This document shows, piece after piece, positions 23,654 to 30,858 of a stretch of 36,501 nt of DNA (position 1 is the first letter of the stretch; each line of letters begins with the position of its first letter). A program made the position numbers and the translations under genes. The notes beneath the pieces are model-generated. The model was not told where the DNA came from. It saw only the letters and a list, made by a program, of their open reading frames with translations, and made no database searches. Origin of the DNA: CAIKHN01 sp964394565. Its GTDB lineage: Bacteria; Patescibacteriota; Patescibacteriia; UBA9934. Location: positions 1 through 36,501 of the forward strand of contig CAYMYA010000007.1 in assembly GCA_964394565.1 (NCBI GenBank), in the 5' to 3' direction.

Positions 23654-23730
23654 GGGCCTGTAGCTCAGTTGGTTAGAGCCCCGAGCTTATACCTCGGTGG
23701 TCCCTGGTTCGAGCCCAGGCAGGCCTACCA
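23654..23730 (+). tRNA. tRNA-Ile(UAU)
   Basis: A 77-base cloverleaf with every stem paired: acceptor GGGCCTG/CAGGCCT, D stem GCTC/GAGC, anticodon stem CCGAG/CTCGG, T stem CCTGG/CCAGG, discriminator A and encoded CCA. The anticodon loop CTTATAC gives anticodon TAT at 23688-23690, which reads AUA. Most bacteria read AUA with a CAU anticodon modified to lysidine. The next gene starts 2 bases after CCA. Confidence 0.95.
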
Positions 23731-23732
23731 TT

Positions 23733-23897
23733 ATGTATTTTATCCTTGCATTACTCATCTTTTTGACCATCATTTTCGGGGTCATTGGCCGTCGCCAGCA
23801 TAACCACGAATTTATTTTGTTATCCTACGTGTTTGGACTTGCCACGGTCGGTGTTGCGTCTGTGCTCTTTTTAGCGCTCAGCGCCTTTCCAACGTAA
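23733..23897 (+). CDS. 54-residue membrane protein downstream of tRNA-Ile
   Basis: This encodes 54 residues forming two hydrophobic helices (MYFILALLIFLTIIFGVIG and FGLATVGVASVLFLALSAF) joined by a short polar loop RRQHNHEF. The family is unknown. The ATG lies 2 bases after the encoded CCA of tRNA-Ile, with no room for a promoter or SD, so the mRNA is probably released by tRNA 3' processing. An in-frame start at 23697 lies inside the tRNA and is rejected. The next gene begins 2 bases after the stop and is also a membrane protein, so the pair may act together. Confidence 0.65.
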   Translation: MYFILALLIFLTIIFGVIGRRQHNHEFILLSYVFGLATVGVASVLFLALSAFPT

Positions 23898-23899
23898 GT

Positions 23900-24295
23900 A
23901 TGCCCTTTGATCCAAACGCATTGACGTGGATGTTATTTTCCTTCTGGTTCGTGGTCTATTGGATTTTAGGGGGAGTATTTTTTGCGATCGTTGCTGCGAC
24001 CAGATTTATTCATACACGTAAGGCAGTATTCAGTTGTTTGTTTACTGGCGGGAGCGTTTTGGCGGCATATGGCGCAGCAGTGCTTGGCCCGATGTTGTTC
24101 CGCCCGCATGGACTGCGTTGTCCAGAAGGAGTGCTGGTGAAGAATATGTTGAAAAGCGGAGAGTCGCTTCGCCTGCAGGATGTGTTGTTATGTGATGCGC
24201 AGTCGATCATGGTTGCCGGTGGGTTATTTTTCGCGTTGTTATTGACGATGGGCATGGTCGCGCTCTTAGTATCGCGAGTCGAAAAGCAGAAGTAA
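23900..24295 (+). CDS. hypothetical membrane protein
   Basis: This encodes 131 residues with about four hydrophobic segments: about 10-34 (MLFSFWFVVYWILGGVFFAIV), about 43-65 (FSCLFTGGSVLAAYGAAVLG) and about 104-124 (VAGGLFFALLLTMGMVALL), with a loop holding two cysteines (GLRCPEG, VLLCDAQ). If that loop faces outside, the cysteines could form a disulfide. No family was recognised. It starts 2 bases after the 54-residue gene and ends 50 bases before tRNA-Val. No SD is visible. Confidence 0.75.
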   Translation: MPFDPNALTWMLFSFWFVVYWILGGVFFAIVAATRFIHTRKAVFSCLFTGGSVLAAYGAAVLGPMLFRPHGLRCPEGVLVKNMLKSGESLRLQDVLLCDAQSIMVAGGLFFALLLTMGMVALLVSRVEKQK

Positions 24296-24301
24296 TGGTG
24301 A

Positions 24302-24331
24302 TTGACATGAGTGGGTTTTTTTCGGTATCCT
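24302..24331 (+). promoter_or_regulatory. promoter of tRNA-Val(GAC)
   Basis: A perfect TTGACA (24302-24307), an 18-base T-rich spacer and TATCCT (24326-24331). The expected start is about 6 bases before the mature tRNA. Confidence 0.75.
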
Positions 24332-24344
24332 TTTTGCACTTCTT

Positions 24345-24421
24345 GCGCGCATAGCTCAGTTGGTTAGAGCGTTACATTGACATTGTAAAGGTCCGTGGTT
24401 CGAATCCACGTGCGCGCACCA
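24345..24421 (+). tRNA. tRNA-Val(GAC)
   Basis: A 77-base cloverleaf: acceptor GCGCGCA/TGCGCGC, anticodon stem TTACA/TGTAA, loop TTGACAT with anticodon GAC at 24379-24381, T stem CGTGG/CCACG, encoded CCA. It reads GUC and GUU. A terminator follows at once. Confidence 0.96.
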
Positions 24422-24454
24422 CAAAACACCGTCTCCCAAAGGACGGTGTTTTGT
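24421..24454 (+). terminator. bidirectional terminator
   Basis: A perfect 13-bp stem ACAAAACACCGTC/GACGGTGTTTTGT serves tRNA-Val on the + strand and the CCA-adding-type gene on the - strand. Confidence 0.88.
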
Positions 24455-25878
24455 TAATGCTGTGCGGCGAGGTAGCGGGCGAAGTCCAGCGCTGCGGGAC
24501 GGGATGAGAGGTGGCCGGAGAGTTGAGCGCTCCGCACTTTGTCGAGATACGTTCTGAGGTGGGCGCCGGGAGCGAAGCCAAGTGCGAGGAGATCACGGCC
24601 ACGAAGCAGTTCTTCTGGGGCGGGGTCGTGAAGCCATTGTGCGCGATGATTCCTGAGTGCGACAAGATTTTCTCGTCCGACACCGTGCTCGTTTTTTGAA
24701 GAGATATATGCATCGGCAAGCGCAAGGAGCTCCGCACCACGCTGACCACGCACCAGCCGTTCACGTTCCGCAAGAGAGCGTTCCTCAAGAGGGAACTGCG
24801 CAAGCTCGATAGCGTTTTTTACCATCCAGGCAGTATCCAGATGATCAAACACGAGCCGGTGATCGTTGACAGCGTGCAGATGAAGGCGCGTCACGATGTT
24901 CCGAAGCGCGCTGAGCGCACCGTCATCTAAGAGGACGAGGAGACCAGCAAGAAGAAGCGTCGCACTCTTTTTTGCTGTGCCGTATGTGCGTGTGGTTTCG
25001 TGGTGTCGGAGTGTTTCTAAAAGGCGGGTAGTTTTTTGCCAGCCTGTTTCTCCGTCGTCGTGCACCATTGCGCCATGGTGTAAGAGCTCCGGTGCGAACG
25101 ATGAGAGCGCGCTGCTATCTTTTGCGAGTGTGAGGAAATATTCAGGATGATGCGCGAGAGCTAGCATGGCGTCGTGTCCAAGGCGCGTGCGGGGAATGAT
25201 ATATACGGAGTTTCCGTCATCATCGTGCTCGGTGCGGTGCATGCTTGTGTGGTGCCGACCGAGCGCGCGCCAAAGGGAATCTTCAACACGGAGGCCATGC
25301 TGTGATGCAAGGCGCAATCCTCGAGAAATGAGGGTTGGTTCTTGGGAAAGGTGAAGTTCAGGGTGGTGAATGCTCCGGAGCGTTTTTGCGCGCAGTAAAT
25401 CGTGGAGGCCACCATGAGGATCAATAATCATGCCGTCGTTCAGCGAATATGCCATGGCGTTGACGGTAAAATCACGGCTTGCGAGATCGTCGTGCAGGGA
25501 TGCCTGGGGATGTGCGGTACGTACCACGGTACCACCGCGTGTCATGGTTCGAATGTGCGGGAGAGCAATACCGATGGATTCTGCAGTTCCATGGGGCGTC
25601 ACGTGCCAGTGCCCATCGCGATGTTTCGTGACAGCGCCATGTGCGTGGAGAAATTTTTGAAGCATTGGAGGCGCGACATCTCGTACGAGGGTATGCGCTC
25701 GGTGAGGGAGAACGCCTATGATGGCATCGCGCACCGTTCCTCCGGTGAGTGAAACCTTTGCGGATGGAATATCGCGCAATAATTTAAACAACAAACCAAG
25801 CGGCGCAGTGTTTGCAACATATGCGCCAACACGGCGATGTGCCGGCATTGAACGAGTGGAATACCAAAGCGGATCCAT
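24454..25878 (-). CDS. CCA-adding/poly(A) polymerase-type protein lacking the DxD motif
   Basis: This encodes 474 residues. The class II nucleotidyltransferase head is seen in SLTGGTVRDAIIG (residues 43-55), DLASRDFTVNAMAY (131-144) and DPHGGLHDLLRAKTLR, followed by the helical RNA-binding part (LISRGLRLASQHGLRVE). The metal-binding DxD normally found shortly after GGxVRD is absent: residues 58-65 read PHRAHTLV. This suggests the protein cannot catalyse the usual reaction, or uses other residues. All five tRNAs in the window encode CCA, which lowers the need for CCA addition. The start is the ATG at 25878, with an extended -10 box 6 bases before it. It ends at a terminator shared with tRNA-Val. 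Confidence 0.85.
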   Translation of the reverse strand: MDPLWYSTRSMPAHRRVGAYVANTAPLGLLFKLLRDIPSAKVSLTGGTVRDAIIGVLPHRAHTLVRDVAPPMLQKFLHAHGAVTKHRDGHWHVTPHGTAESIGIALPHIRTMTRGGTVVRTAHPQASLHDDLASRDFTVNAMAYSLNDGMIIDPHGGLHDLLRAKTLRSIHHPELHLSQEPTLISRGLRLASQHGLRVEDSLWRALGRHHTSMHRTEHDDDGNSVYIIPRTRLGHDAMLALAHHPEYFLTLAKDSSALSSFAPELLHHGAMVHDDGETGWQKTTRLLETLRHHETTRTYGTAKKSATLLLAGLLVLLDDGALSALRNIVTRLHLHAVNDHRLVFDHLDTAWMVKNAIELAQFPLEERSLAERERLVRGQRGAELLALADAYISSKNEHGVGRENLVALRNHRAQWLHDPAPEELLRGRDLLALGFAPGAHLRTYLDKVRSAQLSGHLSSRPAALDFARYLAAQH

Positions 25879-25884
25879 GCGGAA

Positions 25885-25893
25885 AGTATATCA
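25885..25893 (-). promoter_or_regulatory. extended -10 promoter, leaderless position
   Basis: TGATATACT (- strand) fits TGnTATAAT and ends 6 bases before the ATG at 25878, so the transcript should begin on the start codon. Confidence 0.6.
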
Positions 25894-25916
25894 CGTGATT
25901 GGAGAAATTCTTGTCG

Positions 25917-26228
25917 TTAGGAGAGAAAATGAAATGCGATTCCGGCGAGCGCAAGCCCGAAACCGAGGAGAAGGCCTGCGAGAGTGGCGGCGTATTTTGG
26001 GACGCGTTGTATGGCAGCAGAAAGAACAATCGGGGTTGAGGTTTGCAGGGCGAATATTCCAAGGACGGTGAGCGCCGGGGCGTTGAATGCAAAATACAGG
26101 AAGCTGAACGCTGTGGCGATGGTGACAGTGGGAATGCGGCCAAAACGGTCGCTGCATATGCCGCCGATGAGTTTTCCTGCTCCTGCCGAAAGGCCGAACA
26201 CAAGGATGAAGAACGGGATTGTGCTCAT
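25917..26228 (-). pseudogene. MFS transporter fragment
   Basis: This frame encodes 103 residues with about three hydrophobic helices and the segment GAGKLIGGICSDRFGRIPTV, which carries the DRFGR signature of the loop after helix 2 or 8 of major facilitator transporters. Full transporters have about 400 residues and 12 helices, so this is about a quarter. Upstream there are only 36 bases to the stop of the DHH-type gene, so no missing part lies next to it in another frame. It may be a decayed gene or a short membrane protein that kept one MFS-like unit. Whether it is expressed is unknown. Confidence 0.5.
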
Positions 26229-26264
26229 AGTATGAAAACGTGAGCGTTGAATCCCTTAAAGATA

Positions 26265-27404
26265 TCACTTTGCGCCGAGGCGGGCGGTGAGGTGAGTGAT
26301 GAGCGCTTTTTCTGCGAGAACGATATCCGTTTCGGTCATGGAAAGCTGCACCATATCGCGGGTGCCGACGGGGCGGAATGGTGCGCCGAGCGCGAGGGCG
26401 TCGTGTGGGCGTGTTGCGTGGAGGTGTGCGGAAATGTGGCCGTCGGGTGTTTCAAAAAGTATTGCGCCGATTTTTGCAGAAGGTGATGTAGAAAAGAGTT
26501 CGTCGATCACGTCACGAAGTGCGTCCATGGTGCTGCCGGCAGAAATGAAATCCTGTTTTGTGACAAGCGTCCACACGATGCCAAGTGCTTCGTTGCTCTT
26601 CAGGCGTGCCAGCGCACGGCCCCACAAACGCAGTGTTTCAATGGATCGCGTGCGGTACAGATGCTCCACGATCTCGTCGCGTTTCGCACCGGCTTCCATG
26701 AGCTTTTGTGCAACATCCAGCGTTTTTGGTGTGACGCTTGGCGCGCGGAAGCTTTTCGTTTTGCTCATCATTCCTGCAAAAAGGGTTGTGGCAGCGGCGG
26801 CGTCAATTGCTGTGGGATCAATGCGGTTGAGGAGTTCAAAACATGCTTCGGAAACGCTCGTCGCAGAAAGATCGACAATGTTCACGGTGCCAAAGTGCTC
26901 GTTTGCTGCGCCGTGATCAATCACGATGATTGGTGTACGTACAAAAAAATCTGCGTATCGCGTGTTGAGCTCCCCAAGACTCTTCCGATCGGGAACGCCA
27001 ACAGCGATGACGAGATCGAACGCGTAATCGTTGCACGCAATGCGGACATCGTTGTTTTTCCATGCGCCAGTTTTTGGCGTGATGGTGACGACGAGATCGC
27101 GGCCGTCGACAACATACGTCAGGCCGTCGACTTTCGCATGATCGAGGTTTACGCGGATGGAAAGCGCATTAATATTGGAAAAGTCGCCGCGCACGGTGGT
27201 GGAGTGGGGGAGAAAGTTAAGGGTGGCAGGAGCTAGCCCGCCGCTCGTCACGATATCGCAGGGTTTATCCATGCGTTTCAAAAATGCACGAAGCACGAAT
27301 GCCGCAGCGAAGTCGTCGATGGTTGGCGTGGCATGTAACACGATAACCGGACGCTTACTGCGTTTGAGCGTTTCAGAAAATTGGGTGTGGAGCGCCAGGG
27401 ACAT
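26265..27404 (-). CDS. NrnA-like DHH/DHHA1 protein with altered active site
   Basis: This encodes 379 residues. The architecture fits DHH phosphoesterases such as NrnA, which degrade nano-RNAs and phosphoadenosine phosphate: an N-terminal VIVLHATPTIDDFAAAF (about residues 20-36), VIDHGAANEHFG (161-172), DLSATSVSEACFE (about 178-190) and a C-terminal DHHA1 domain. The signature DHH reads DHG (163-165), and the first motif lacks the usual DxDAxGS form. Activity is therefore uncertain. The start is the ATG at 27404. The open frame continues upstream into the GC-rich cassette, but that part is not protein-like. No terminator is seen before the MFS fragment. Confidence 0.82.
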   Translation of the reverse strand: MSLALHTQFSETLKRSKRPVIVLHATPTIDDFAAAFVLRAFLKRMDKPCDIVTSGGLAPATLNFLPHSTTVRGDFSNINALSIRVNLDHAKVDGLTYVVDGRDLVVTITPKTGAWKNNDVRIACNDYAFDLVIAVGVPDRKSLGELNTRYADFFVRTPIIVIDHGAANEHFGTVNIVDLSATSVSEACFELLNRIDPTAIDAAAATTLFAGMMSKTKSFRAPSVTPKTLDVAQKLMEAGAKRDEIVEHLYRTRSIETLRLWGRALARLKSNEALGIVWTLVTKQDFISAGSTMDALRDVIDELFSTSPSAKIGAILFETPDGHISAHLHATRPHDALALGAPFRPVGTRDMVQLSMTETDIVLAEKALITHLTARLGAK

Positions 27405-27480
27405 GCAAGAAGCATCAAAAGCGGGTGATGTAGAAGCATATCGTTCTCTCCAGCCCCGGTCAAGCTCTCCCTGAAACACA

Positions 27481-27514
27481 CCGCCCGCCTCCCTCGCAGG
27501 ATGGAGGGGGCGGG
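27481..27514 (-). terminator. GC-rich hairpin ending the second cassette
   Basis: CGCCCGCCTCC pairs with a G-rich partner ending GGGCGGGCG (one G-T pair) about 20 bases after the stop of the 109-residue gene. It lacks a T run, like the hairpin at 14039. Confidence 0.5.
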
Positions 27515-27532
27515 CGCGTTGGGGCGTTGTGG

Positions 27533-27862
27533 TCACGAAGCGGTGGGAGGGGGTTCTTCCTCTGAGGGATCGTCTGTGACGATCTGGGGGTGACGTCCTG
27601 GCTTCTGAGGAGCCGCAAGGGAGACGTCCTCCGGCCCCTTTTCCTCCAGACGAATTCCGACACTGAGCCGTATGCCGAGGATCGTGTCTTTGAGCTCTCC
27701 GCCCACGAAGATTATGGCGCTCACGATGAGCAGCCCCATCGTCACGATGACGGCGATGAGCTTGGTCGTGGGATCCGGATGGACAACGACCAAGCTCATC
27801 GCCAGGGGAACGAGTAGTGCTGGCCCCGTCGACATGAGACGGAGCGGGATTCTTCTCTTCAT
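27533..27862 (-). CDS. small membrane protein of the second GC-rich cassette
   Basis: This encodes 109 residues. Two hydrophobic helices are at about residues 12-27 (GPALLVPLAMSLVVV) and 34-54 (KLIAVIVTMGLLIVSAIIFVG), followed by a polar tail ending in an acidic, Pro-rich stretch (DDPSEEEPPPTAS). No family was recognised. The ATG at 27862 overlaps the stop of the upstream gene (ATGA) and has GGAG 7 bases before it, so translation is probably coupled. The G+C bias and the SD match the cassette at 14031-15927. Confidence 0.7.
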   Translation of the reverse strand: MKRRIPLRLMSTGPALLVPLAMSLVVVHPDPTTKLIAVIVTMGLLIVSAIIFVGGELKDTILGIRLSVGIRLEEKGPEDVSLAAPQKPGRHPQIVTDDPSEEEPPPTAS

Positions 27863-28059
27863 GTCTGATCTCCTCGAGCGCAGTCCAGCACCCAGTTGAT
27901 GACCTTGATCGCCGCGAGGAGGATCGCGGTGAGGTAGAGCGATCCGCCGACGGAGGCCGCGGCCAGCCGCGGGGGGGCGCCCACCGCCAGGAGGGCGAGG
28001 AAGCACAGGAGCGCTCCGCAGAGCACTCCAAAAAGCAGCCGAACCTGCTGAGAGTTCAT
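27859..28059 (-). CDS. 66-residue membrane protein of the second GC-rich cassette
   Basis: This encodes 66 residues with two hydrophobic helices (about 7-26, RLLFGVLCGALLCFLALLAV, and 38-58, GGSLYLTAILLAAIKVINWVL). No family was recognised. The ATG at 28059 is chosen because AAGGA stands 4 bases upstream; an in-frame start at 28146 has none and would add a non-hydrophobic Pro/Ser stretch. The line 27961-28020 inside it has 48 G or C of 60 bases. It is the first gene of a two-gene unit. A clear promoter was not found, though AT-rich sequence lies at 28136-28165. Confidence 0.68.
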   Translation of the reverse strand: MNSQQVRLLFGVLCGALLCFLALLAVGAPPRLAAASVGGSLYLTAILLAAIKVINWVLDCARGDQT

Positions 28060-28180
28060 GTTTTCCTTGATCCTGGGCGGGGGAAGGGGTGAAGAGTTGG
28101 CCGCCGAGGAACTGGGAAGAGTGACACGAGGATACGCAAAAGTCAATATATACTAGCTTTTAAATTTCCCTGTTTTCCTA

Positions 28181-28186
28181 TAAACT
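28181..28186 (+). promoter_or_regulatory. -10-like box of the synthetase operon
   Basis: TAAACT, overlapping TATAAA at 28179, lies 11 bases before the valS ATG at 28198, predicting a leader of about 5 bases. No SD and only a weak -35. Confidence 0.4.
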
Positions 28187-28197
28187 TTCCTTTATCT

Positions 28198-30849
28198 ATG
28201 GCAAATGAAATTCCAAAAGCGTACGAACCCAAGCTTTACGAGGACGCGATTTATGCCTCGTGGGAGGCTGCGGGGCTTTTCAATCCGGACAATTCTTCTG
28301 GGGAGCCGTACAGCATCATGATGCCGCCGCCGAATGTGACGGGCGTGCTGCACCTTGGCCATGCGCTCGAGAATTCGCTCATGGACGCCATGGCGCGGTA
28401 CCAGCGTTTGCGGGGGAAGAAGGTGCTTCTGGTGCCGGGAACCGATCACGCCGCATTGCCGACGCAAGCGAAGGTGGAGAAACTTCTCATGGCCGACGGG
28501 GTGAAAAACCCACGTCAGGAATTGGGGCGTGAGGCACTTGTGGCAAAGATTCGGGAATTTGCCGAAGATTCCAAATCCACCATTTTGCATCAAGTAAAAA
28601 AGATGGGCACGAGCGCAGATTGGAGTCGATTGGCATATACCTTCGACGAAAAGCGCAATGTCGCCGTCAACGAACTCTTCACCCGCATGTACAACGATGG
28701 GCTCATTTACCGTGGGTTCCGCGTGGTGAATTGGTCGGTGAAGGGGCAGTCCACGAGTTCGGATGACGAAATCGTCACCATTGAGCGGCCATCCGTCCTC
28801 TACACCTTCAAATATAGCAAAGATTTTCCAATTTCTATTTCAAGCACGCGACCAGAAACGAAAGTTGGCGATACTGCGGTGGCCGTGCATCCAACGGACG
28901 ATCGATACAAACAATTCATCGGAAAAACTTTCGCGGTTGATTTTGCCGGAACAAAGCTCTCGATCAAAATCATTGCAAGCGATGCCGTGGATCCGTCATT
29001 TGGCACCGGTGCGCTCGGCGTAACTCCTGCCCACAGCCCAATCGATTTTGGCATGTACGAAGTGCAGAAGGCAAAACAGGATCCGATCGACATCATTCAA
29101 GTGATCGATACAGACGGAAGAATGACCCCGGAGGCGGGATCGATGGTTGCTGGGAAAACTGCCGAAGACGCTCGCAAAACGGTTGTTGCATGGCTTTCAG
29201 AGCAAGGCCTTTTGGAAGAATCGAAGGAAATTGTTCAGAACGTTGGAACGTCAGATCGATACGGTGACGTCATTGAATCAATCCCCATGACTCAGTGGTG
29301 GCTTGATGTGAATAAGGAAATACCTGGCCGCGGTAAAACGCTTGCGGATTTGATGCGTGAGGCCGTGACGACGGGATTGAACGGCGATGCGGCGCAGAAG
29401 GTGACGATGACGCCGGACCGGTTTACGAAGTTATATCTTGATCGTGTGAATAATCTTCGCGACTGGTGTCTCTCCCGTCAGATTTGGTGGGGGCATCGAA
29501 TCCCGGCGTGGTATCGAGATTCCGTCATCCCCGCGCAGGCGGGGATCCAGCAAGAGATATACGTTGGCACGACTGCGCCAGAAGGGGAGGGTTGGGTGCA
29601 AGACGAGGACACGCTCGATACGTGGTTTAGCTCGGGCTCCTGGACGTTCTCCACGCTTGGCTGGCCGGAGAAGACGGTGGATCTGGAGAAGTTTCACCCA
29701 ACGAGTTGGATTCAGATGGGCTATGAGATTCTCTATCTCTGGCTCATGCGCATGATTTTGATGAGCGCGTATGCGTTGAACGAAATCCCGTTCAAGGACG
29801 CCTACATGCACGGCTTGCTTCGCGATAAAGACGGGAAAAAGTTCTCAAAATCGTCGGGCAACAACATCGATCCTATCGAAGTTATCAATGAATACGGCTG
29901 CGACGCGCTCCGCATTTCCGTCCTTTCCGGCATTTCGCCAGGCAATGATTCGCGTTTCTATGCCGAGAAAGTGGAAGCATCGCGCAACCTCGTGAACAAG
30001 CTCTGGAATATTTCGCGGTTTATTCTTACGAATGAGGAAGGGGCACGCCGCGTCGAGTCTGTTACGCCAAAATCCCTCGCAGATCGCTGGATTCTTTCGC
30101 GGTTTAGTGAGACTGCACAGAAGGTCGGATCGCTTATCGATCGCTACGATTTCTCGCTCGCCATTGAAGTGCTCCGTGAATTCACGTGGACGGATTTTGC
30201 GGACTGGTATTTGGAGATTGCGAAGGTTGAGAAAGAAAAAGATGACATACTCCTGTACATTCTTGAACGTTTGCTGATCCTTTGGCATCCGTTCGCGCCG
30301 TTCGTGACGGAAGAAATCTACAAGAACTTCAATGCAGGATCGATCATGGTTACAAAGTGGCCATTGGATGAATACACATTGTCGTCAACCGATAGTCTCG
30401 CGTTTGCCTCGGTGCAAGAAACGATTATTGCGATCAGAATTTATTTATCCGATCAGAAGGCTCTACCAAAAGATGTTGTAAAAATGTCCATCGTATCTGT
30501 ATCAGAGAGTACGTTGAACGATATGGCGAGTGTGATTTCTGGACTCACAAAGATTAAGAATATCAGCACTTCTGAGGGTCGACTGGATTTGATTTCCCCG
30601 ATCATTGTTAGCGGTGCTCAGATTTTCATCGCATTACCAACTATCGACGCTGCATTGGAAAAGAAGCGTATCGAGGCGGAGATTGCAGACGCAACAAAAT
30701 TTATCGCGGCACAACAGGCGAAGCTCGCAAACGCGGACTTTGTGCAGCGTGCGCCAGAGAAGGTGATTGCGGGTGAGCGGCAGAAGTTAATGGATCTTCA
30801 AGAAAAACTCGCCGCGCTGCAAAAAGAGCTCGCCGCGCTTGTGTCATAA
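28198..30849 (+). CDS. valS: valyl-tRNA synthetase
   Basis: This encodes 883 residues, a normal size for ValRS, a class I enzyme with editing domain. The HIGH box is HLGH at residues 52-55 (PPPNVTGVLHLGHALENS). The KMSKS box is KFSKS near residue 548 (DGKKFSKSSGNNIDP). RLSYTFDE-like, WWGHRIPAWY and DEDTLDTWFSSG segments are all present. The C-terminal 90 residues form the expected coiled coil (LEKKRIEAEIADATKF to ELAALVS). A palindromic repeat is inserted in frame at residues 442-451 (SVIPAQAGIQ), just after WWGHRIPAWYRD. It heads a + strand run with tyrS 9 bases after its stop. Confidence 0.97.
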   Translation: MANEIPKAYEPKLYEDAIYASWEAAGLFNPDNSSGEPYSIMMPPPNVTGVLHLGHALENSLMDAMARYQRLRGKKVLLVPGTDHAALPTQAKVEKLLMADGVKNPRQELGREALVAKIREFAEDSKSTILHQVKKMGTSADWSRLAYTFDEKRNVAVNELFTRMYNDGLIYRGFRVVNWSVKGQSTSSDDEIVTIERPSVLYTFKYSKDFPISISSTRPETKVGDTAVAVHPTDDRYKQFIGKTFAVDFAGTKLSIKIIASDAVDPSFGTGALGVTPAHSPIDFGMYEVQKAKQDPIDIIQVIDTDGRMTPEAGSMVAGKTAEDARKTVVAWLSEQGLLEESKEIVQNVGTSDRYGDVIESIPMTQWWLDVNKEIPGRGKTLADLMREAVTTGLNGDAAQKVTMTPDRFTKLYLDRVNNLRDWCLSRQIWWGHRIPAWYRDSVIPAQAGIQQEIYVGTTAPEGEGWVQDEDTLDTWFSSGSWTFSTLGWPEKTVDLEKFHPTSWIQMGYEILYLWLMRMILMSAYALNEIPFKDAYMHGLLRDKDGKKFSKSSGNNIDPIEVINEYGCDALRISVLSGISPGNDSRFYAEKVEASRNLVNKLWNISRFILTNEEGARRVESVTPKSLADRWILSRFSETAQKVGSLIDRYDFSLAIEVLREFTWTDFADWYLEIAKVEKEKDDILLYILERLLILWHPFAPFVTEEIYKNFNAGSIMVTKWPLDEYTLSSTDSLAFASVQETIIAIRIYLSDQKALPKDVVKMSIVSVSESTLNDMASVISGLTKIKNISTSEGRLDLISPIIVSGAQIFIALPTIDAALEKKRIEAEIADATKFIAAQQAKLANADFVQRAPEKVIAGERQKLMDLQEKLAALQKELAALVS
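29521..29550 (+). repeat. REP-like palindromic element inside valS
   Basis: The 30 bases contain the palindrome ATCCCCGC-GCAG-GCGGGGAT (29527-29546). In frame it reads SVIPAQAGIQ, and on the other strand LDPRLRGDD. Both peptides are familiar translations of a dispersed intergenic repeat found in many bacteria. Here it lies within a conserved gene without breaking the frame. No second copy was seen in the window. Confidence 0.75.
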
Positions 30850-30858
30850 TTGGTGCAT

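Noticed and set aside
26296..26916. 206-codon open frame on the + strand
   Set aside because: It is antisense to the DHH-type gene, and its Ser/Arg/Ala-rich translation is typical of a shadow frame.
27405..28031. Upstream extension of the DHH-type gene to 588 codons
   Set aside because: The added part is Arg/Ser/Pro-rich, opposes no signal, and overlaps two SD-preceded membrane-protein genes in another frame; GC-rich DNA simply lacks stops.
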